64,000 bases of DNA from Prosopocoilus inquinatus (Eukaryota; Arthropoda; Insecta; Coleoptera; Lucanidae). Where the stretch lies: positions 21,989,001-22,053,000 of the forward strand of contig CM069872.1 of assembly GCA_036172665.1 (NCBI GenBank), read 5' to 3'. The position numbers and the translations under genes were made by a program. Positions 9,883 to 21,907 of this stretch are shown in pieces. Position 1 is the stretch's first letter. Every line of letters starts with the position of its first letter. Below the pieces are notes generated by a model, which ran no database searches, was not told the origin of the DNA, and saw only the letters and a list, made by a program, of their open reading frames with translations.

Positions 9883-11024
9883 TGTTAAACGATGCCTTGA
9901 CAAATATGCAGATGGCAGTAGAATATTCAATTTAGATGAGACAGCAACAACAACTGTTCAGAGACCAAGGAAGATTGTGACCCTAAAAGGCACTAAACAA
10001 GTTAATAAAGCTACAAGCGGAGAAAGAGGAACACTCGTTACCACATGCTGCATTATCAGTGCATCCGGAAATACCATAGCACCAGTGATGGTATTCCCCA
10101 GAAAAAAGTTTCAGCCTCGTATGCTTAAAAATGCAATACCCGAGACTTTAGGACTATTATGTCCCAATGGATGGATGACTGCAATTCTTTTCAGCGAAGT
10201 AATGCAACTTTTATTAGACATACGAATTCTTCAATAGATAATCCAAGTCTTCTCATTCTCGATAATCACGAGAGTCATTTATCACTTGCTGCTGTTAACT
10301 TGGCTAAAACTAATGGTGTCACGTTGCTAACTCTGCCTCCTCACAGTAGCCACAAATTACAACCGCTTGATGTTAGATCTCTTTCAAGTCCTTTTACAAT
10401 AGTGCTGCCGATTCGTGGTTATTGAGGAACCCAGGGCTATCAGTTTCTATATATGAAGTAGCTGAATTTGTGGCTGCAGCTCATGAAAAATTTATGACAC
10501 CCAAGAACATTAAATTGGGATTTAAGAAGACTGGCATTTATCCATTCGACAAAAATACATTCATTGAAGAGGATTTTTTAACTAGTTATGTTACTGATCG
10601 ACCAATACCAGAGAGCATACCTAGTGTTGCGGATAATGCTACAACATCCGCGAACACATCGATAGCATTCCCATTAGGTAATGACGAAGTTCTACATGAC
10701 AGAATTGAAAATGAAATTGTAAGGGTATCCAGCGCATCTACATCAAATCTATCCAATAAGAGCTTTATTATACCAGAAGATTTTAAAGGCTATCCAAAGG
10801 CAACCGATAGAAAAAATACAGGAAAAGGAAGAAGAAGAAGAGGAAAAAGCATGACACGCCTGAAAAGAATGAATTAGAAAAAAAGAAAAGGAGAAAAAAA
10901 TCAAGCAACAAAAAAAAGAGAATTAGAAAACAGATTTTATTAGACAGAGGCAGTAGCAGTGAAGCAAGCAATTCCAATAATGAAAGTGTCTCCCTAGATG
11001 ATAGTCTGCCTGATATTATGTAAT
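9883..11024 (+). pseudogene. pogo/Tigger-like DDE transposase, 5'-truncated
   Basis: DDE_1/pogo motifs appear in order: FNLDETATTTVQ (first Asp), ERGTLVTTCC, then after a frameshift near 10160-10240 LLILDNHESHLSL (second Asp) and LPPHSSHKLQPLDV (third Asp block). After another shift come ITPKN-like MTPKNIKLGFKKTGIYPFD, then a C-terminal DTPEKNE segment with a very basic Lys/Arg stretch and an acidic Ser-rich tail ending at TAA near 11022. The N-terminal HTH/CENP-B domain is missing and at least three frameshifts are present. No terminal repeats are evident. It is related to, but distinct from, the pogo element at 35000-44207. Confidence 0.88.
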
Positions 11025-11227
11025 ATAGGACATGGCAGCTGTTACTGATCCAGTAAAATGCGACTTCGTGCTAACTAAGTTTCACACCTGTTCTAAAAAC
11101 TGGAGTACTTGCCAATCAAATGACAAAATGTGTCTCACTGTGGACCACCCTCGCCTAGTACTAAAACATCACGAATAGTGCTACAGTAGTTCTGCAATTA
11201 TCTTTATTTTATTTTAAGGTCTTTTAA

Positions 11228-11522
11228 ATCGCACATGCTTTATCTGCTCTCTGGCTCATTTAACATTGAAAATCTGCCCTAAAAATTTCACCTCTGATTT
11301 CTTATATTATAGTTTATTCGGGTTAAACTTTATATTCAATATTTTAGCCTTTTCCATTATGGCTTTTGCAAGTTCATTATATTTTTCTTCGGTCTTTGTG
11401 GATTTTGAAATATCATCAAAGTATATTACAATATCATTATTGTCGATGTAGGCAGAAAATATAAAGCGGTGTCTATTTCTCCATGTCCTATAAATTTTAG
11501 GAAAAACAGCCTCGCAATGGTG
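11228..11522 (-). pseudogene. Gypsy-type reverse transcriptase fragment
   Basis: On the minus strand the sequence reads IVIYFDDIS (the catalytic FDD palm), then KYNELAKAIMEKAKILNIKFNPNKL, a stop, and KSEVKFLGQIFNVK. This is the block order of Ty3/Gypsy RT palm and thumb (YxDD ... NPxK ... VxFLGxIF). Two in-frame stops are visible and the rest of pol is absent. The plus-strand open frame over the same bases is a shadow. Confidence 0.8.
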
Positions 11523-12239
11523 TCTTAGTATGGCTTACCGAATTAGAAATAAGGAAAAAACAACTTTTACAACCTTATAAAAAAGAGTCTTATTTCGAAA
11601 AATAACGAGGATTATCAAAAGCAAGGGATATCCTGAAGTTGGAAAACTTGCGAGAGAAAATGGAGAAGTCTCGAAACTGTATATAAACAGATTATTAATA
11701 AGGAAATATTACTGCAAAAGACCTTGCTCATAATCCACTAACAGCAGCAGGGGCACGATCTTACACAACAACAACTAAAGAATTAAATGCAGTAAACGAA
11801 AGATTAGCCGGACAGGGCAATCAAAATATGGAACATCGAGCAGATAAGAATATCTCAGTAAAAAGGAAGAAAGAAGAAACTCATGCCTGGATGGAAGAAA
11901 AATTAAAAAAAAAATATCAAGAATAATAATTTGGACGAACATTAATTACATTAATTGTTATTTTCTACGGTTTTGCAACATTCTCTACAATATTAGCACA
12001 TAACAATTATATATTTTCGTTTCTGAAGTGCTGTTTTTGTTACTAGTTCATGGGCTGTATATAAATTATTGCCACTTGTTTATGTTGCAGATGTAAAGAA
12101 CATATCATTCATATCATCATTGATAATCCTGAAAATACTTCGCATTATAATTGTCTGCTTAGAACTAATTTCCTGTAAGTTAATCGTAAAACTAAAGAAC
12201 CTTATAATGGCTAATATTTAATATTCACTACACGTAAAC
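11523..12239. other. No gene seen
   Basis: Purine-rich 11530-11930 followed by AT-rich sequence up to the MITE. Short open stretches carry no motif I recognise. Confidence 0.4.
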
Positions 12240-12242
12240 TAA

Positions 12243-13129
12243 GTGCCCATTCACAATGGACGCGCACAAATAAGATACAATATTTAAATACGCAGCAAAC
12301 AAAATCATTATGTTTTAGATACTCATTGAACAAAAAATGTTTTACATGCCAATGAAAATGTTAATGATCTGCTCGCTAACTCTTACTATAACGTACTGTC
12401 CTCCTTTCATTTTCTTTGCTTCTTTTGCTTATCAGTGCGTTTCGTTCGCACGGTATTCCCCGGCATGTTTTCACACTCATTTGTCAAGACATCGGTAAAT
12501 CATCGATAAAGAATTTGAAAATATAACGTGGCGCCGACATATTTGAAGATAATTACTCCAGTTTGATGTTATTTTTAAGCGTTGAGGTTAACAAAGGTAA
12601 GCAAGCATCAAAATGACGACATCCACACATTTGCCGAAAATTAGAATGTGAGTTCTTCCTACTCTATTTCTCTGGACCATACGCAATAGTGCAAGCAAGC
12701 GCGTTTATTTGTCACACTGATATAATGATTGCGTTTGTTTGTTCGGTGCAACGCTTTCCGAACTACTCCGAATTTTTTTCCATTTTGTTGCTGGAAGTTT
12801 GAGGTACGAACAAGAAAGTGCAATTTACCCTAACCTAAAACCTCGTTTTTCATCTGAATTGTTGATAATGCTTTGTTGATAGGTTAGCAAACTCATACCA
12901 CCGTCACTTGCTTAGCAGCATTACCACTAGAAAAACAACAAATTTACTAGGCCTTTTTGCGTAAAACGTAAACGTTTTCGTTCGTCTTACTGGAAGCTGT
13001 AAATTAAACGTAAACGTAATGTTTACGGTTAGTCATTGTTGACATATTTATTTAGATGTCTACATTTAACTTTACGGTTTACGGGTGTTTTACATATTTC
13101 TTACGCTGATGTCCATTGTGAATAGGCAC
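12243..13129. mobile_element. Harbinger-type MITE
   Basis: An 887-bp element with TIRs GTGCCCATTCACAATGGAC and GTCCATTGTGAATAGGCAC, flanked by TAA TSDs (12240-12242, 13130-13132). The TIR core TTCACAATGGAC is shared with the transposase-bearing element 52750-55398 (TTCACAATGAGC/TTCACAATGGAC), a plausible parent. It has no transposase. Confidence 0.88.
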
Positions 13130-13132
13130 TAA

Positions 13133-13542
13133 TGTACTGTATATTACTGTACTGTCACCATGGGAGTTTTCCGTAAAAAATAACAAAAAGAAATTATTAA
13201 AGCACGGACTTGTGAAATCGAGGGTAATTTCAACAGTGTCGGAATGTAATAATAATGAACCCGATATAACACAATAAAACATCAGCAGAATCGTGGCAAC
13301 TGGGGCAAGCGATTACATCAAGTGAGTAAGAGAACACAGAACAAACAAACATTGCGTATAAATAGTGCGGGTAAATATTTGGACAGCAGTCGAGCGCAGC
13401 TTGACTCTGGTGGGAATTAGTGCCAGCCAACTCGAAGAAGGGGAGCCGTCCAGGACCTTCCTAGCTACCAAGGACACTGTTCCCGAGATCACCATATCCG
13501 GAGACCGATTGTAGGACGCCTCTCTCGTATTTGTTTACTACA
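13133..13542. other. No gene seen
   Basis: Short reading frames in both strands lack recognisable motifs. This spacer separates the MITE from the next inverted-repeat element. Confidence 0.35.
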
Positions 13543-14089
13543 CGTTTATTCTCGATCGATTGACTGTTTCATGTGACACATATTACCGTGAAGTCTGTGA
13601 GAAATAGATTTATTTTTCAATTAAAATGACTTAATAAGTCTGTTCGTAGAGAGTTTCTGGCTGGTCAAGCTTATTGGCTCATGGGAATCGTTCAGGAAAT
13701 ATTTTATTAAGAAATTTCACAGTAAAATGTGATGGAGCACCATCTTGTTAAATACCAAGCATCGAGTTGATACCAGGGGTTTTTAAATTTGCTGTATTTG
13801 AGGATCTATTGAGTTATCGAGAAGATTTAAATAATAAAGAATTGACCAATAAGTGTGTTATTTATTCCAGACGTTTACTTTTTCTCTTGAACTGCATGTG
13901 AGTGCAATTTAGTAAATGCACGTTTTCTTGTCCTCACTATCTTAAAAAAAGTATTAAACATGAAGTAATCTTAAAATTTGTAACGAAAGTTTTATTTCAA
14001 TTTTAATTAAAAAAAAATTCTATTTCTCACAGACTTCACGGTAATATGTGTCACATGAAACAGTCAATATGACAGATTGAGAATAAACG
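13543..14089. mobile_element. 547-bp long-inverted-repeat element (unclassified)
   Basis: The ends CGTTTATTCTC (13543) and GAGAATAAACG (to 14089) open inverted arms of roughly 90 bp that share TTGACTGTTTCATGTGACAC, CCGTGAAGTCTGTGAGAAAT and more. The ~360-bp centre is non-coding. I see no clear TSD, so the superfamily is undetermined. It could fold as a long hairpin RNA if transcribed. Confidence 0.65.
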
Positions 14090-15573
14090 CGGAGCATAGA
14101 TAAAAGATATATTAGATGTCAAACCCAACGTTGTATATGTGGAGCAACAAAATGCGCACCTCACGCGGCCTGGGGCTAATTAAAATAAAAAAGGCGCGTA
14201 ATTTAAAAATATTTCTGCGTTAACAGTTTAAGTATTGTTCAGGAAATTAAATAATCTAATACATTGTGCTGCATTCTTGCCCAAGATACTAGTTTAGGGC
14301 TATTCCAGAAGAATAAACGGACAATTTGTGATTTTCTTTCTATAAATTACGACCACTTTTGCTCGGATCGTTTTCCGCTTAATAAGGCCGCGCGGCCGTG
14401 ATAGCCGAAAAAGTGCACTTTTCGCTTATCGTTCTCTCTTACTTTATTTTATATTGTCCTGTTCGTTCGCCTGGGATGGCCGCAAACGAAATTTAAACGT
14501 TTAATTAAAGAAGAAATCGAATTAATATTTCGGCTTCAATAACCATGGTAACTTAAAAATATGCTAAGGATTACAGATTACTGTAAATAGAGTGTCATCA
14601 CTGCCATCCCAGCGACCAAATTATTCCAGGTTTCTTCTTGTTGAACTAAATACCACAGCAAAATGGTCTACGTATAAATACATTATACTTTTTTTTCTAA
14701 AAGATTAACAATGTTAATCAATGTCGATGATATGCGAGACATATTATTGTCGATACTCTGCAATACGGTTTGCACTTCACTATTCATGTCTGTGAACAAG
14801 TCGTTTAATTTTTTTTGCTAGCTGTGCTAATTTTCTTGCTTTTTGAGTATATTACAGAGGATTTATTTTCTCTCGACCGCTGTTTTAATGGAATCATCTT
14901 ATTTAATGGTACACACACCTTTTTTAAAGGAGGCGCACCATCATTACACGGCCTTCTTAATTCTATTAACACGTTCTTGGGTATATGCATGTGTAAATCC
15001 TCCAACATAAATACATTATATGTAAGTTTTATATAAATAACATTAAGTTTAACTCACTGCAGAATTTCAGTGTGCAGAATTTCCAGCAGAAATATTTTTT
15101 TGTACAACTCAAAACTTCCTTTGAACTGCTCGGAATGCAGGGCTAAAATAAAGAATTACTTTTTATCTAGGTATGTATTGTAGTGTTTAGCGAGCTTCGA
15201 GCTTGATGTGAAAGTTTCTCTTTTAAAATCTTTGATATTATACGTCTTTCGTGTCCTATGTCTTATGAATGTCCTATGAATCAAATTTCTTATTAACACG
15301 GATAATTTCCTATCTACCAGAGCTGACGCTCACGCACATTCATATAGTAATAGTAACAAAAGTAGTAATAAAAACTTACTTATTTAGAAAGCGTCTCTAA
15401 TCGTTCAGAATTTTACCACGCACTTACAACACTGAGAAAATCAGTTGTCATTACCCTCAAGGTAACGCTTTACCCCACATTCTCCATTTATGAACGCATT
15501 TCAGCTAGCTTTCAGGCCGGCTGTAGCAATCTCACAGTACATTTAAAATATTGATGTCTTAACATAACTAGAC
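14090..15573. other. No gene supported
   Basis: Overlapping short frames near 14805-15036 on both strands have no recognisable domain. The rest is AT-rich. Direct flank of the Gypsy insertion; its TSD GGAG lies at 15574-15577. Confidence 0.35.
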
Positions 15574-16684
15574 GGAGTATTACCTCCAAATGTCACACAA
15601 ATGCAACCCAGCAAGGTAATAAAAGGTTTGGGAAAAGATGTTACAGAAAAGGTTAATCGAGGGTGGCCAATATGTTGGCAGTTGACAGTTACACTCTAAT
15701 AATTTAGGCCCTTGTCCTAACTTACCCGATGGTCTTGGAGGCCTGCAAATATTCCCCAGCTCGTCTAGCTCAGTGAAGGAGGTCGGAGTCCCTCGAAGCG
15801 GGAAAAATGATGTACATAATAATACCCGAATGCGCCACCCTGTACAGGCAGTCAAGCGTTTTCCTCCAAAGGTCATACAAAACTACAGGGAGTCTGACCA
15901 GATCGGTAGATGTGTCAAGGTCAATGATCCACGCCAATGAATGTGACAAATAAAAGAACAAACGTGGTGGTAGAGGCTCAAATTTATTGTGCTGGTTGGG
16001 TAGGTTAGAATCGTATAACGTATTGACTTTAATCGCCCCAATAATAATGAAAAGTCACAGACAGAACAATTGACAAGTGTGATAATATGATTCGTTAAGG
16101 CCGACACTAAAATATTCATAAAAATATACTGACATGTAACGTTACTACCCGATCGCCTTTCGTATCAAGTTCTATGGCCACAGAAAAGTAGAAATGCGTA
16201 TGTCGCGAAATATTATTTAAATAAATTTGCGGACGGACAATAAGCAAAATCAAAATCGGTACGGCTGTCACGTCACAATGATCTCGCATATAAATTGGGC
16301 GTACGTAACCAATAAATTTACACAGCATAAATGTATTTGATACTTGACGTTTAAGGGTGCGTTTCATTTGCGCGCTTATACGCTTTGAGCGCTTGTAAGC
16401 GTTGCTTAACCTGTTCCTTTTGGCTTTGCAAATGCTCACGAAGCGCTATCAAATTCAACGGCAACGTCATTGTGACGTCATTGATTTCGCTCACAATCGC
16501 TTATTCCATCGAGGTAGGGCAGCAAAAGCGTAAGCGCTTAAAAACGCCACGTTCCAAACGGAACGCAACAAGCGTAACATACGAAGAAATCAGCTGATCA
16601 TAGGGTAACGCAACATTTAAGTACACAAAACAGAAACCGGTACAGCTGTGTTTAGGTTGATTTGTTATATTCTATAAATAGAAA

Positions 16685-19319
16685 ATGAATTCAAAAGAAA
16701 AAGTACTTCTACAAGATGCCGAAACTAATAGGCTCTACAGTGTATATGTGACTGCAGAAGAAATGATACGTTTAGAAACAGGTAAATGTTTTAAAAATTA
16801 CTCCTATTCTAAAACCTTTCATGTTAAATGTTGTCCTCTTGTGCCAATAATTGCTCTTTTTTCCAGATCTTGTGTTTGCAACTGAAAAATTATTAGAAGC
16901 GCAAAAGAATTATCTGTCCCTAGAATGTTTATTAGACGTTAATTTTCAGTTTGTTTTGAATTTTAACTTGTGTAATGACTGTACTAACTCTTAAGTCGGG
17001 AAATAATTTTAATTACTTTGACAAAAATGAAATATATGATTAAAGTATTAAATTAATAGTTTATAGTTCAAAGCAGTTTTTGATTTCGTTAAAGGTGCAA
17101 AAACTAAAAAAGTGTAGTTTACTTTATGTTGATTTTGCTGTATATAGTCCTACTAACAACAAAAATATTTATTTATTTTTCATGATAGATAATAATGGAA
17201 GTAGTGCTGCTAAAGATGTGAATGTGAGTACAACAAATATTACAAGTATTGATGATAATATTGATCAAGGAGAGGATATTTGTGCGACGAATAACAGAAG
17301 TAGTGACGATAATACCAATTAAGAAGAGGATATGAGTACCACAAATAATAGAAATGAAGAAGTTGGAGGTAAATACAAATTTGTTAAACCTACTTATTGT
17401 AGCATGTATTTTTGCATTAAACATATTACAGGTATTTTCAAATGGCCTCATGCAGCTACTCTTTTACTAATTGAAGAATACACTTGCAAGCAACATGATT
17501 TTAGTACTGGAAAGCAGTCACAGAAAAAAATATGGTCCTTAATAGCTTCTCAAATGGTGAAACATGGTCACAATGTCACTGGGCCACAATGCCAGTCTAA
17601 ACTATCAGGCTTAAAAAGAACGTACAAAGCAATTAAAGATAACAATAACAAGAGTGGGAATGGTGCACGCACTTGGCCATATTTTGAGGTAAATTATTAA
17701 AAACAGGAATATATAAGGAGTATTGTGACTGGTTGGAATTACAGCAAAAAGTAAAGTGTTTCAAGGTATTCAATCAGAGAGACGGATATAAAAACCTTTT
17801 TTCAGTAGCACCAAAAAAAGGTTTTAGATTAAATACCCTAAAACATTTTACTTTTTGCCATAATAGGTTCATTCCTTTTACCAGAATTTCAAATTCTGAA
17901 TCGTTCAAATTTGTACTGAGCAAGCATAATGCACGAATCTAGGTATAATTTCAATACTGCATTTAGATAGTTCAGAACTTGAAGTTCTAGTAAAAGACAT
18001 GTTCTTAAGCAAAATGTATTTTTCCCATACATTACATACATTAGGGATACAAAATGGAATTGCAGTCGTTCCAGTTCCACCAAAACCTATTAGAAAGTAA
18101 GGCCAGCAGTTTGGAGTGGAGAGCAGTTCAATCTCATCCTCATATTGAATATTGAGATTCAGCTGCTCCACACTCCAAAACACGCTCTATTCTTGGTATA
18201 TAGTGTTGGAACTGCTCCAGTTAAATTTTGCATCCCTGATTTAAATGCACTAATAATAGGACTAGAGAAATAATAATAGATTTTAATTTAAATAAATTCA
18301 CTCTATAAATAGGAAAACAAACGTATTCTTTTTTTAAAGTAACTTTAAATTTAAAAGGACTTCTGTAAGTAAAAAAAATAAAGTTTAATTTTAAAGTTTG
18401 TATTATGAGGATGAAAGCTTGGTGTTTTTGTCATATCGTAGGTCTAAAGGTTGTGAAAGGTGTGCGTAATTTATTTTTGTTTATGCATATAATGGTTGGT
18501 TCACTGGGTTCCTCGCTGGATAATTGCATGTTTTTTTTAGCATATGGACAATTTACTGCATTCCAAACCTTTTATGGCACCAGTAAAAACATTATCATCA
18601 ACTGGTGCTTCTACCAACTCATTTACAGACACTGAACTTTCTAGAGAATCTACATCTGAAGATGACAAACCAGTGCAAAGTAAGTTTAGTTATTTGATAA
18701 TATCTATACTAGGTGTCTCATAACGTACAGAGGAGATTAAAAGGAGCACACATTAAAGCTTTTTTCTTAATAAACTTTTGGTAAAAAATAAAAAACTTAA
18801 ATGTTACACGAGATTAAAGTTAAATTAATTAATACCTGCAATAATATCTTACGTTTTAGTCACGTAAATGTTAAGGCTATTTCACTTCTTTTTTTTTTGA
18901 TAAATTTAGAGTTCATTTAACAATAAAGTTGTAGTTTGTGAAATAAGTTTTATTAATTATGAAGATATAGGTGAAGAAGTTAAGAAAGTTAAGCTACTGT
19001 AACTTTATTATTGGGTTTTGGTCAAAAGTTTATTAAGAAAAAAAAAACTTTATTTTGATCTCCCTAAAACTGCCCTTTCAATCTGCTCTGTGCGTTACGA
19101 AATACCCACTATAATTAGAATAATGTAGGACATAATGCAATCTCTTAATTAGAGAAAGCCCGACAAATGTCAACTCTTGAAAAAGCATTGGAGAATTTAA
19201 GTGAAGAAAGACGTAAATCCGAAGCAGCCATGGAAAGACGTCATAAGGAAAATATAGAATTTAAGCAGCAGTTATTAAATACTTTTAATGAAATGATAAA
19301 GATTATTGAAAAAAAATAA
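16685..19319 (+). CDS. Myb/SANT-like accessory protein of Harbinger (possible premature stop)
   Basis: A multi-exon gene. Exon 1 (16685-16781, MNSKEKVLL...RLET) ends at a GT donor; exon 2 starts at 16867 after TTTTTTCCAG; an acidic exon (about 17187-17368) follows; exon 17432-17688 encodes the DNA-binding domain (IFKWPHAATLLLIEEY ... FSTGKQSQKKIW ... VTGPQCQSKLSGLKRTYKAIKD ... TWPYFE); exon 18541-18679 is Ser/Thr-rich; exon 19153-19319 encodes a charged coiled coil ending IIEKK-stop. Phases match at the junctions I checked. Harbinger elements are known to need a Myb-like partner that binds the ends and imports the transposase; that role is inferred here. One TAA lies in frame in the acidic exon (about 17320), so the full product may be interrupted unless translation starts at the following Met (17332). 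Confidence 0.75.
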
Positions 19320-19530
19320 TTAGAAAACATTTTTTGTTTTTGAATAGAATACTCCTTTTAGTATATTATTGAAAAAACTGTTAAGTTTATTATATCTTAA
19401 TTAAATCTATTTCATGTTCTAAAGAGAAATAATTTTGTTATTTATTTATTATAGTGATGTTACAAAAGTTCTTTAAGACTGAGAAATGTGCCTTTATTTT
19501 TGTAAAAAGTGTACATATACGTGTACATAC

Positions 19531-21173
19531 TTAAATATTACGTATAATTAAACTATTACAAATTCTATCTCTTTTATTAGCTCCGGCATTGTGTCCTCTT
19601 TGGGGATGTATTACTTGGTTCTCATGGTTTACCAAATCTACATGTAAATCTATATTTTGCAATTCATCATTACGTAGTAAACAAATATTATGCAGTACAC
19701 AGCAAGCCATGACGAATTCAGGTATTAAATCAACACGTTCCATATCGAGAACAGACAGCAAACTTCTAAACCTTCCTTTAAGTAATGCAAATGCACGTTC
19801 AATAACCATTCGTGCAGAAGAATGACAAAAATTATAATTCTTTTGTCTATTTGATAAATGACCATTGTCCCGAAATGGTACCATTAAATGCTCATGGACA
19901 CTGTAAGCTGCATCCCCAATTATATGGCTACCATTAGGAAATTTTTCTGCATTGTCTAAGTAACTATTCACTTCTGATAAGCGAAATATTCTCTGGTCAT
20001 GTACTGAGCCCACGTGCCCAGTGAAACAATGAATAAATTTCCGCTCATGGTCACACACAGCCTGTTAATAAAATCCCTTATTGACAAATCATGAATGAAA
20101 TACAGACAAAAGTTACCTGTAATTGTATGCTATGATGTCCCTTCCTATTGACATATGATTCAGGGTTTGTATGTGGTGCTTTTATGTTTATGTGAGTGCC
20201 GTCAATTGCACCTATTACTTTTGGGAATCCACTAATTGCTGCGAATCCAAGCATAATTTGTTCAGCTTTGTCTTTATGTGGCCATGTAATAAATATAGCA
20301 GACAATTTTACAAGTGCTTTTGTTACTCGTTTTACTGCTCTTAATGCAGTACTTCTTCCGACATTAAACTTTTCACAAATGGACCTATATACAGCATTTA
20401 GTGAAAAAGAAGATAAAAACAGAAAAAATTTCAATTAGAAATAGATAACACACCGGTAGGAATCTGGAGTCGCCATTTTCCAAAGAGCAATCATGAATTG
20501 TTTTTCAGCAGATATAGTTTTATGTCCAGGAATTTGCCTTAATAGTGAAGGTTTTATCAGATGCAAAATATACAAAAATGTTGCTCTCTTCATTCTAAAA
20601 AACAATAAAAAATAATACATTGCTTATACCAAGGACCAAGATATTTTTGTAAATATTTTTACATGAAAATAATTAAAGATGAATAGTTGTTAAACTTAAA
20701 AGGACAGTATTTAAAATTCGAAGTAGCATTCAACGTTTCACTCCTGACAAAGCTATCAGTTGATAGTGAAACATTGAGTGCTACTTCTAACTTTAAATAT
20801 TTCCGTTAAAGTTTAAAAACCATTTATTTACAATTTTCATCAGACGAGAGTTCACTTCACTTATGAAAATAAACTAATACCTGAAATGTGATTGGAATTC
20901 TTCATCATTATATGATGGTATTATTTTTTCTACGTAATTTTGTAGACGCAATTTTGGCTTCATGATGCATTTTTGAAAATATGTTTTTATATGTTCAAAG
21001 TCATCGATATTTTCCTCTTCATCGTCAAAAACAAATTCTAATAACGCTAATACTTTAAAGCACAATAAGCCGATTATTTCATCTCTCTCCATTATTATCA
21101 TTGATTTTGATTCGTAACCTAACAAACGCAATTCATTACGCACACAACGGCCAAAAGAAACACTTTTGCTCAT
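19531..21173 (-). CDS. HARBI1-like DDE transposase, four exons, apparently intact
   Basis: Exons on the minus strand: 21173-20881, 20594-20454, 20384-20117, 20061-19531, joined by GT-AG introns in consistent phase; together 1233 nt, 410 residues. DDE_4 nuclease motifs in order: GAIDGTHINI (Asp ~206), IIGDAAYSV (Asp ~284), MVIERAFALLKGRFR (Glu ~322). An HTH region with FNVGRSTALRAVKRV lies upstream near residue 150, and MATPDSYR before it is a typical Harbinger signature. The start was chosen at MSKSVSF; a later Met (MERDEI) is possible. It would cut at the element's TIRs with TAA target preference. I found no stop or frameshift. It could also be read as a host HARBI1, but the TIRs and TSD around it make it a transposon gene. 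Confidence 0.9.
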
Positions 21174-21907
21174 ATCGCGTGATGCGACTAAATGCCAAAG
21201 AAAACAACAGAAAACAGCGCTTAAAAGCGTAAGCGCTTGAAGCGAATGAGCGCGCAAACGAAACGCACCCTAAATAATAATATTTCGGATTAACTCAAAT
21301 GAAAAGAGATAAAATTTGGAGTCACTTATCTGGCCTCAGATCTTGTTATCTTGATTAAAGTTGACAGCTGATTGTTGACATCCAAGACGACCTCTTGTGT
21401 GCAGAAACGAAAACCAATCGACGACGTCACAGGGTTTGCGTCATAAGTACGTCACGTCTGCGCGATAACGTCGAGCAGTAAGCAATGAAAATGGCGTCGA
21501 ACGAAATGGGCAATATAAATTTTCAATCAACGATTCAACTGGTACCCTCACAAAAATCGTCTCGGTGAAATTCGAGACGATTTTCCAAATCGAACTTCGT
21601 GAACGTGTGCAAGCAAACAAACTGACTATAGTTCCGTATAAAACGATTTCTGGTGTAGCCTTCCAAAATAACTAACGGCTAACAACCATTTCCAGCATAA
21701 CTAGACAAGTGAATCCAGCTCTCAAGCCGTAATACGATTAATAAACCCAAAGGTCTTCCAAAATCCACGCCTATTCAGCTCAGATGTTGCTTGCACGAAA
21801 TTCGAGGACACAAAGGGAAGAGATTAATGCGACGCACGCACACGTTAAACAGTGCGGCGGTGCCATATCAACGTAAATATCGCCTTCGATCAAATGACAG
21901 CGTTACA

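Larger units (their letters stand above)
16355..21270. mobile_element. PIF/Harbinger DNA transposon, likely autonomous
   Basis: A 4916-bp element with ~36-bp TIRs beginning GGGTGCGTTTC, flanked by TAA TSDs (16352-16354, 21271-21273). The sister LTR around 28898-28905 shows the uninterrupted site with a single TAA, which proves the boundaries. It carries two tail-to-tail genes: an accessory Myb/SANT-like gene (+, 16685-19319) and a HARBI1-like transposase (-, 19531-21173), 211 bp apart at their stops. The transposase appears intact. Confidence 0.96.
15578..21907 (-). repeat. 3' LTR of Gypsy element, interrupted by Harbinger
   Basis: Matches 28123-29533 along its whole length except for the insertion 16355-21270 plus one extra TAA. 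Removing these leaves 1411 bp, the exact length of the other LTR. Confidence 0.95.

Noticed and set aside
11266..11451. Plus-strand 61-aa hydrophobic frame
   Set aside because: Shadow of a Gypsy RT fragment on the minus strand.
14805..15036. Small gene on either strand (67-73 aa)
   Set aside because: No recognisable motif, overlapping antisense frames, no splice or conservation evidence.
15578..16100. Independent duplicated gene with the copy at 28123-28664 (98, 63 and 78 aa frames repeated)
   Set aside because: The repeated frames are simply the two LTRs of one Gypsy element.
19531..21173. Host HARBI1 gene
   Set aside because: It is bounded by TIRs and a TAA TSD with a proven empty site, so it is a transposon gene.
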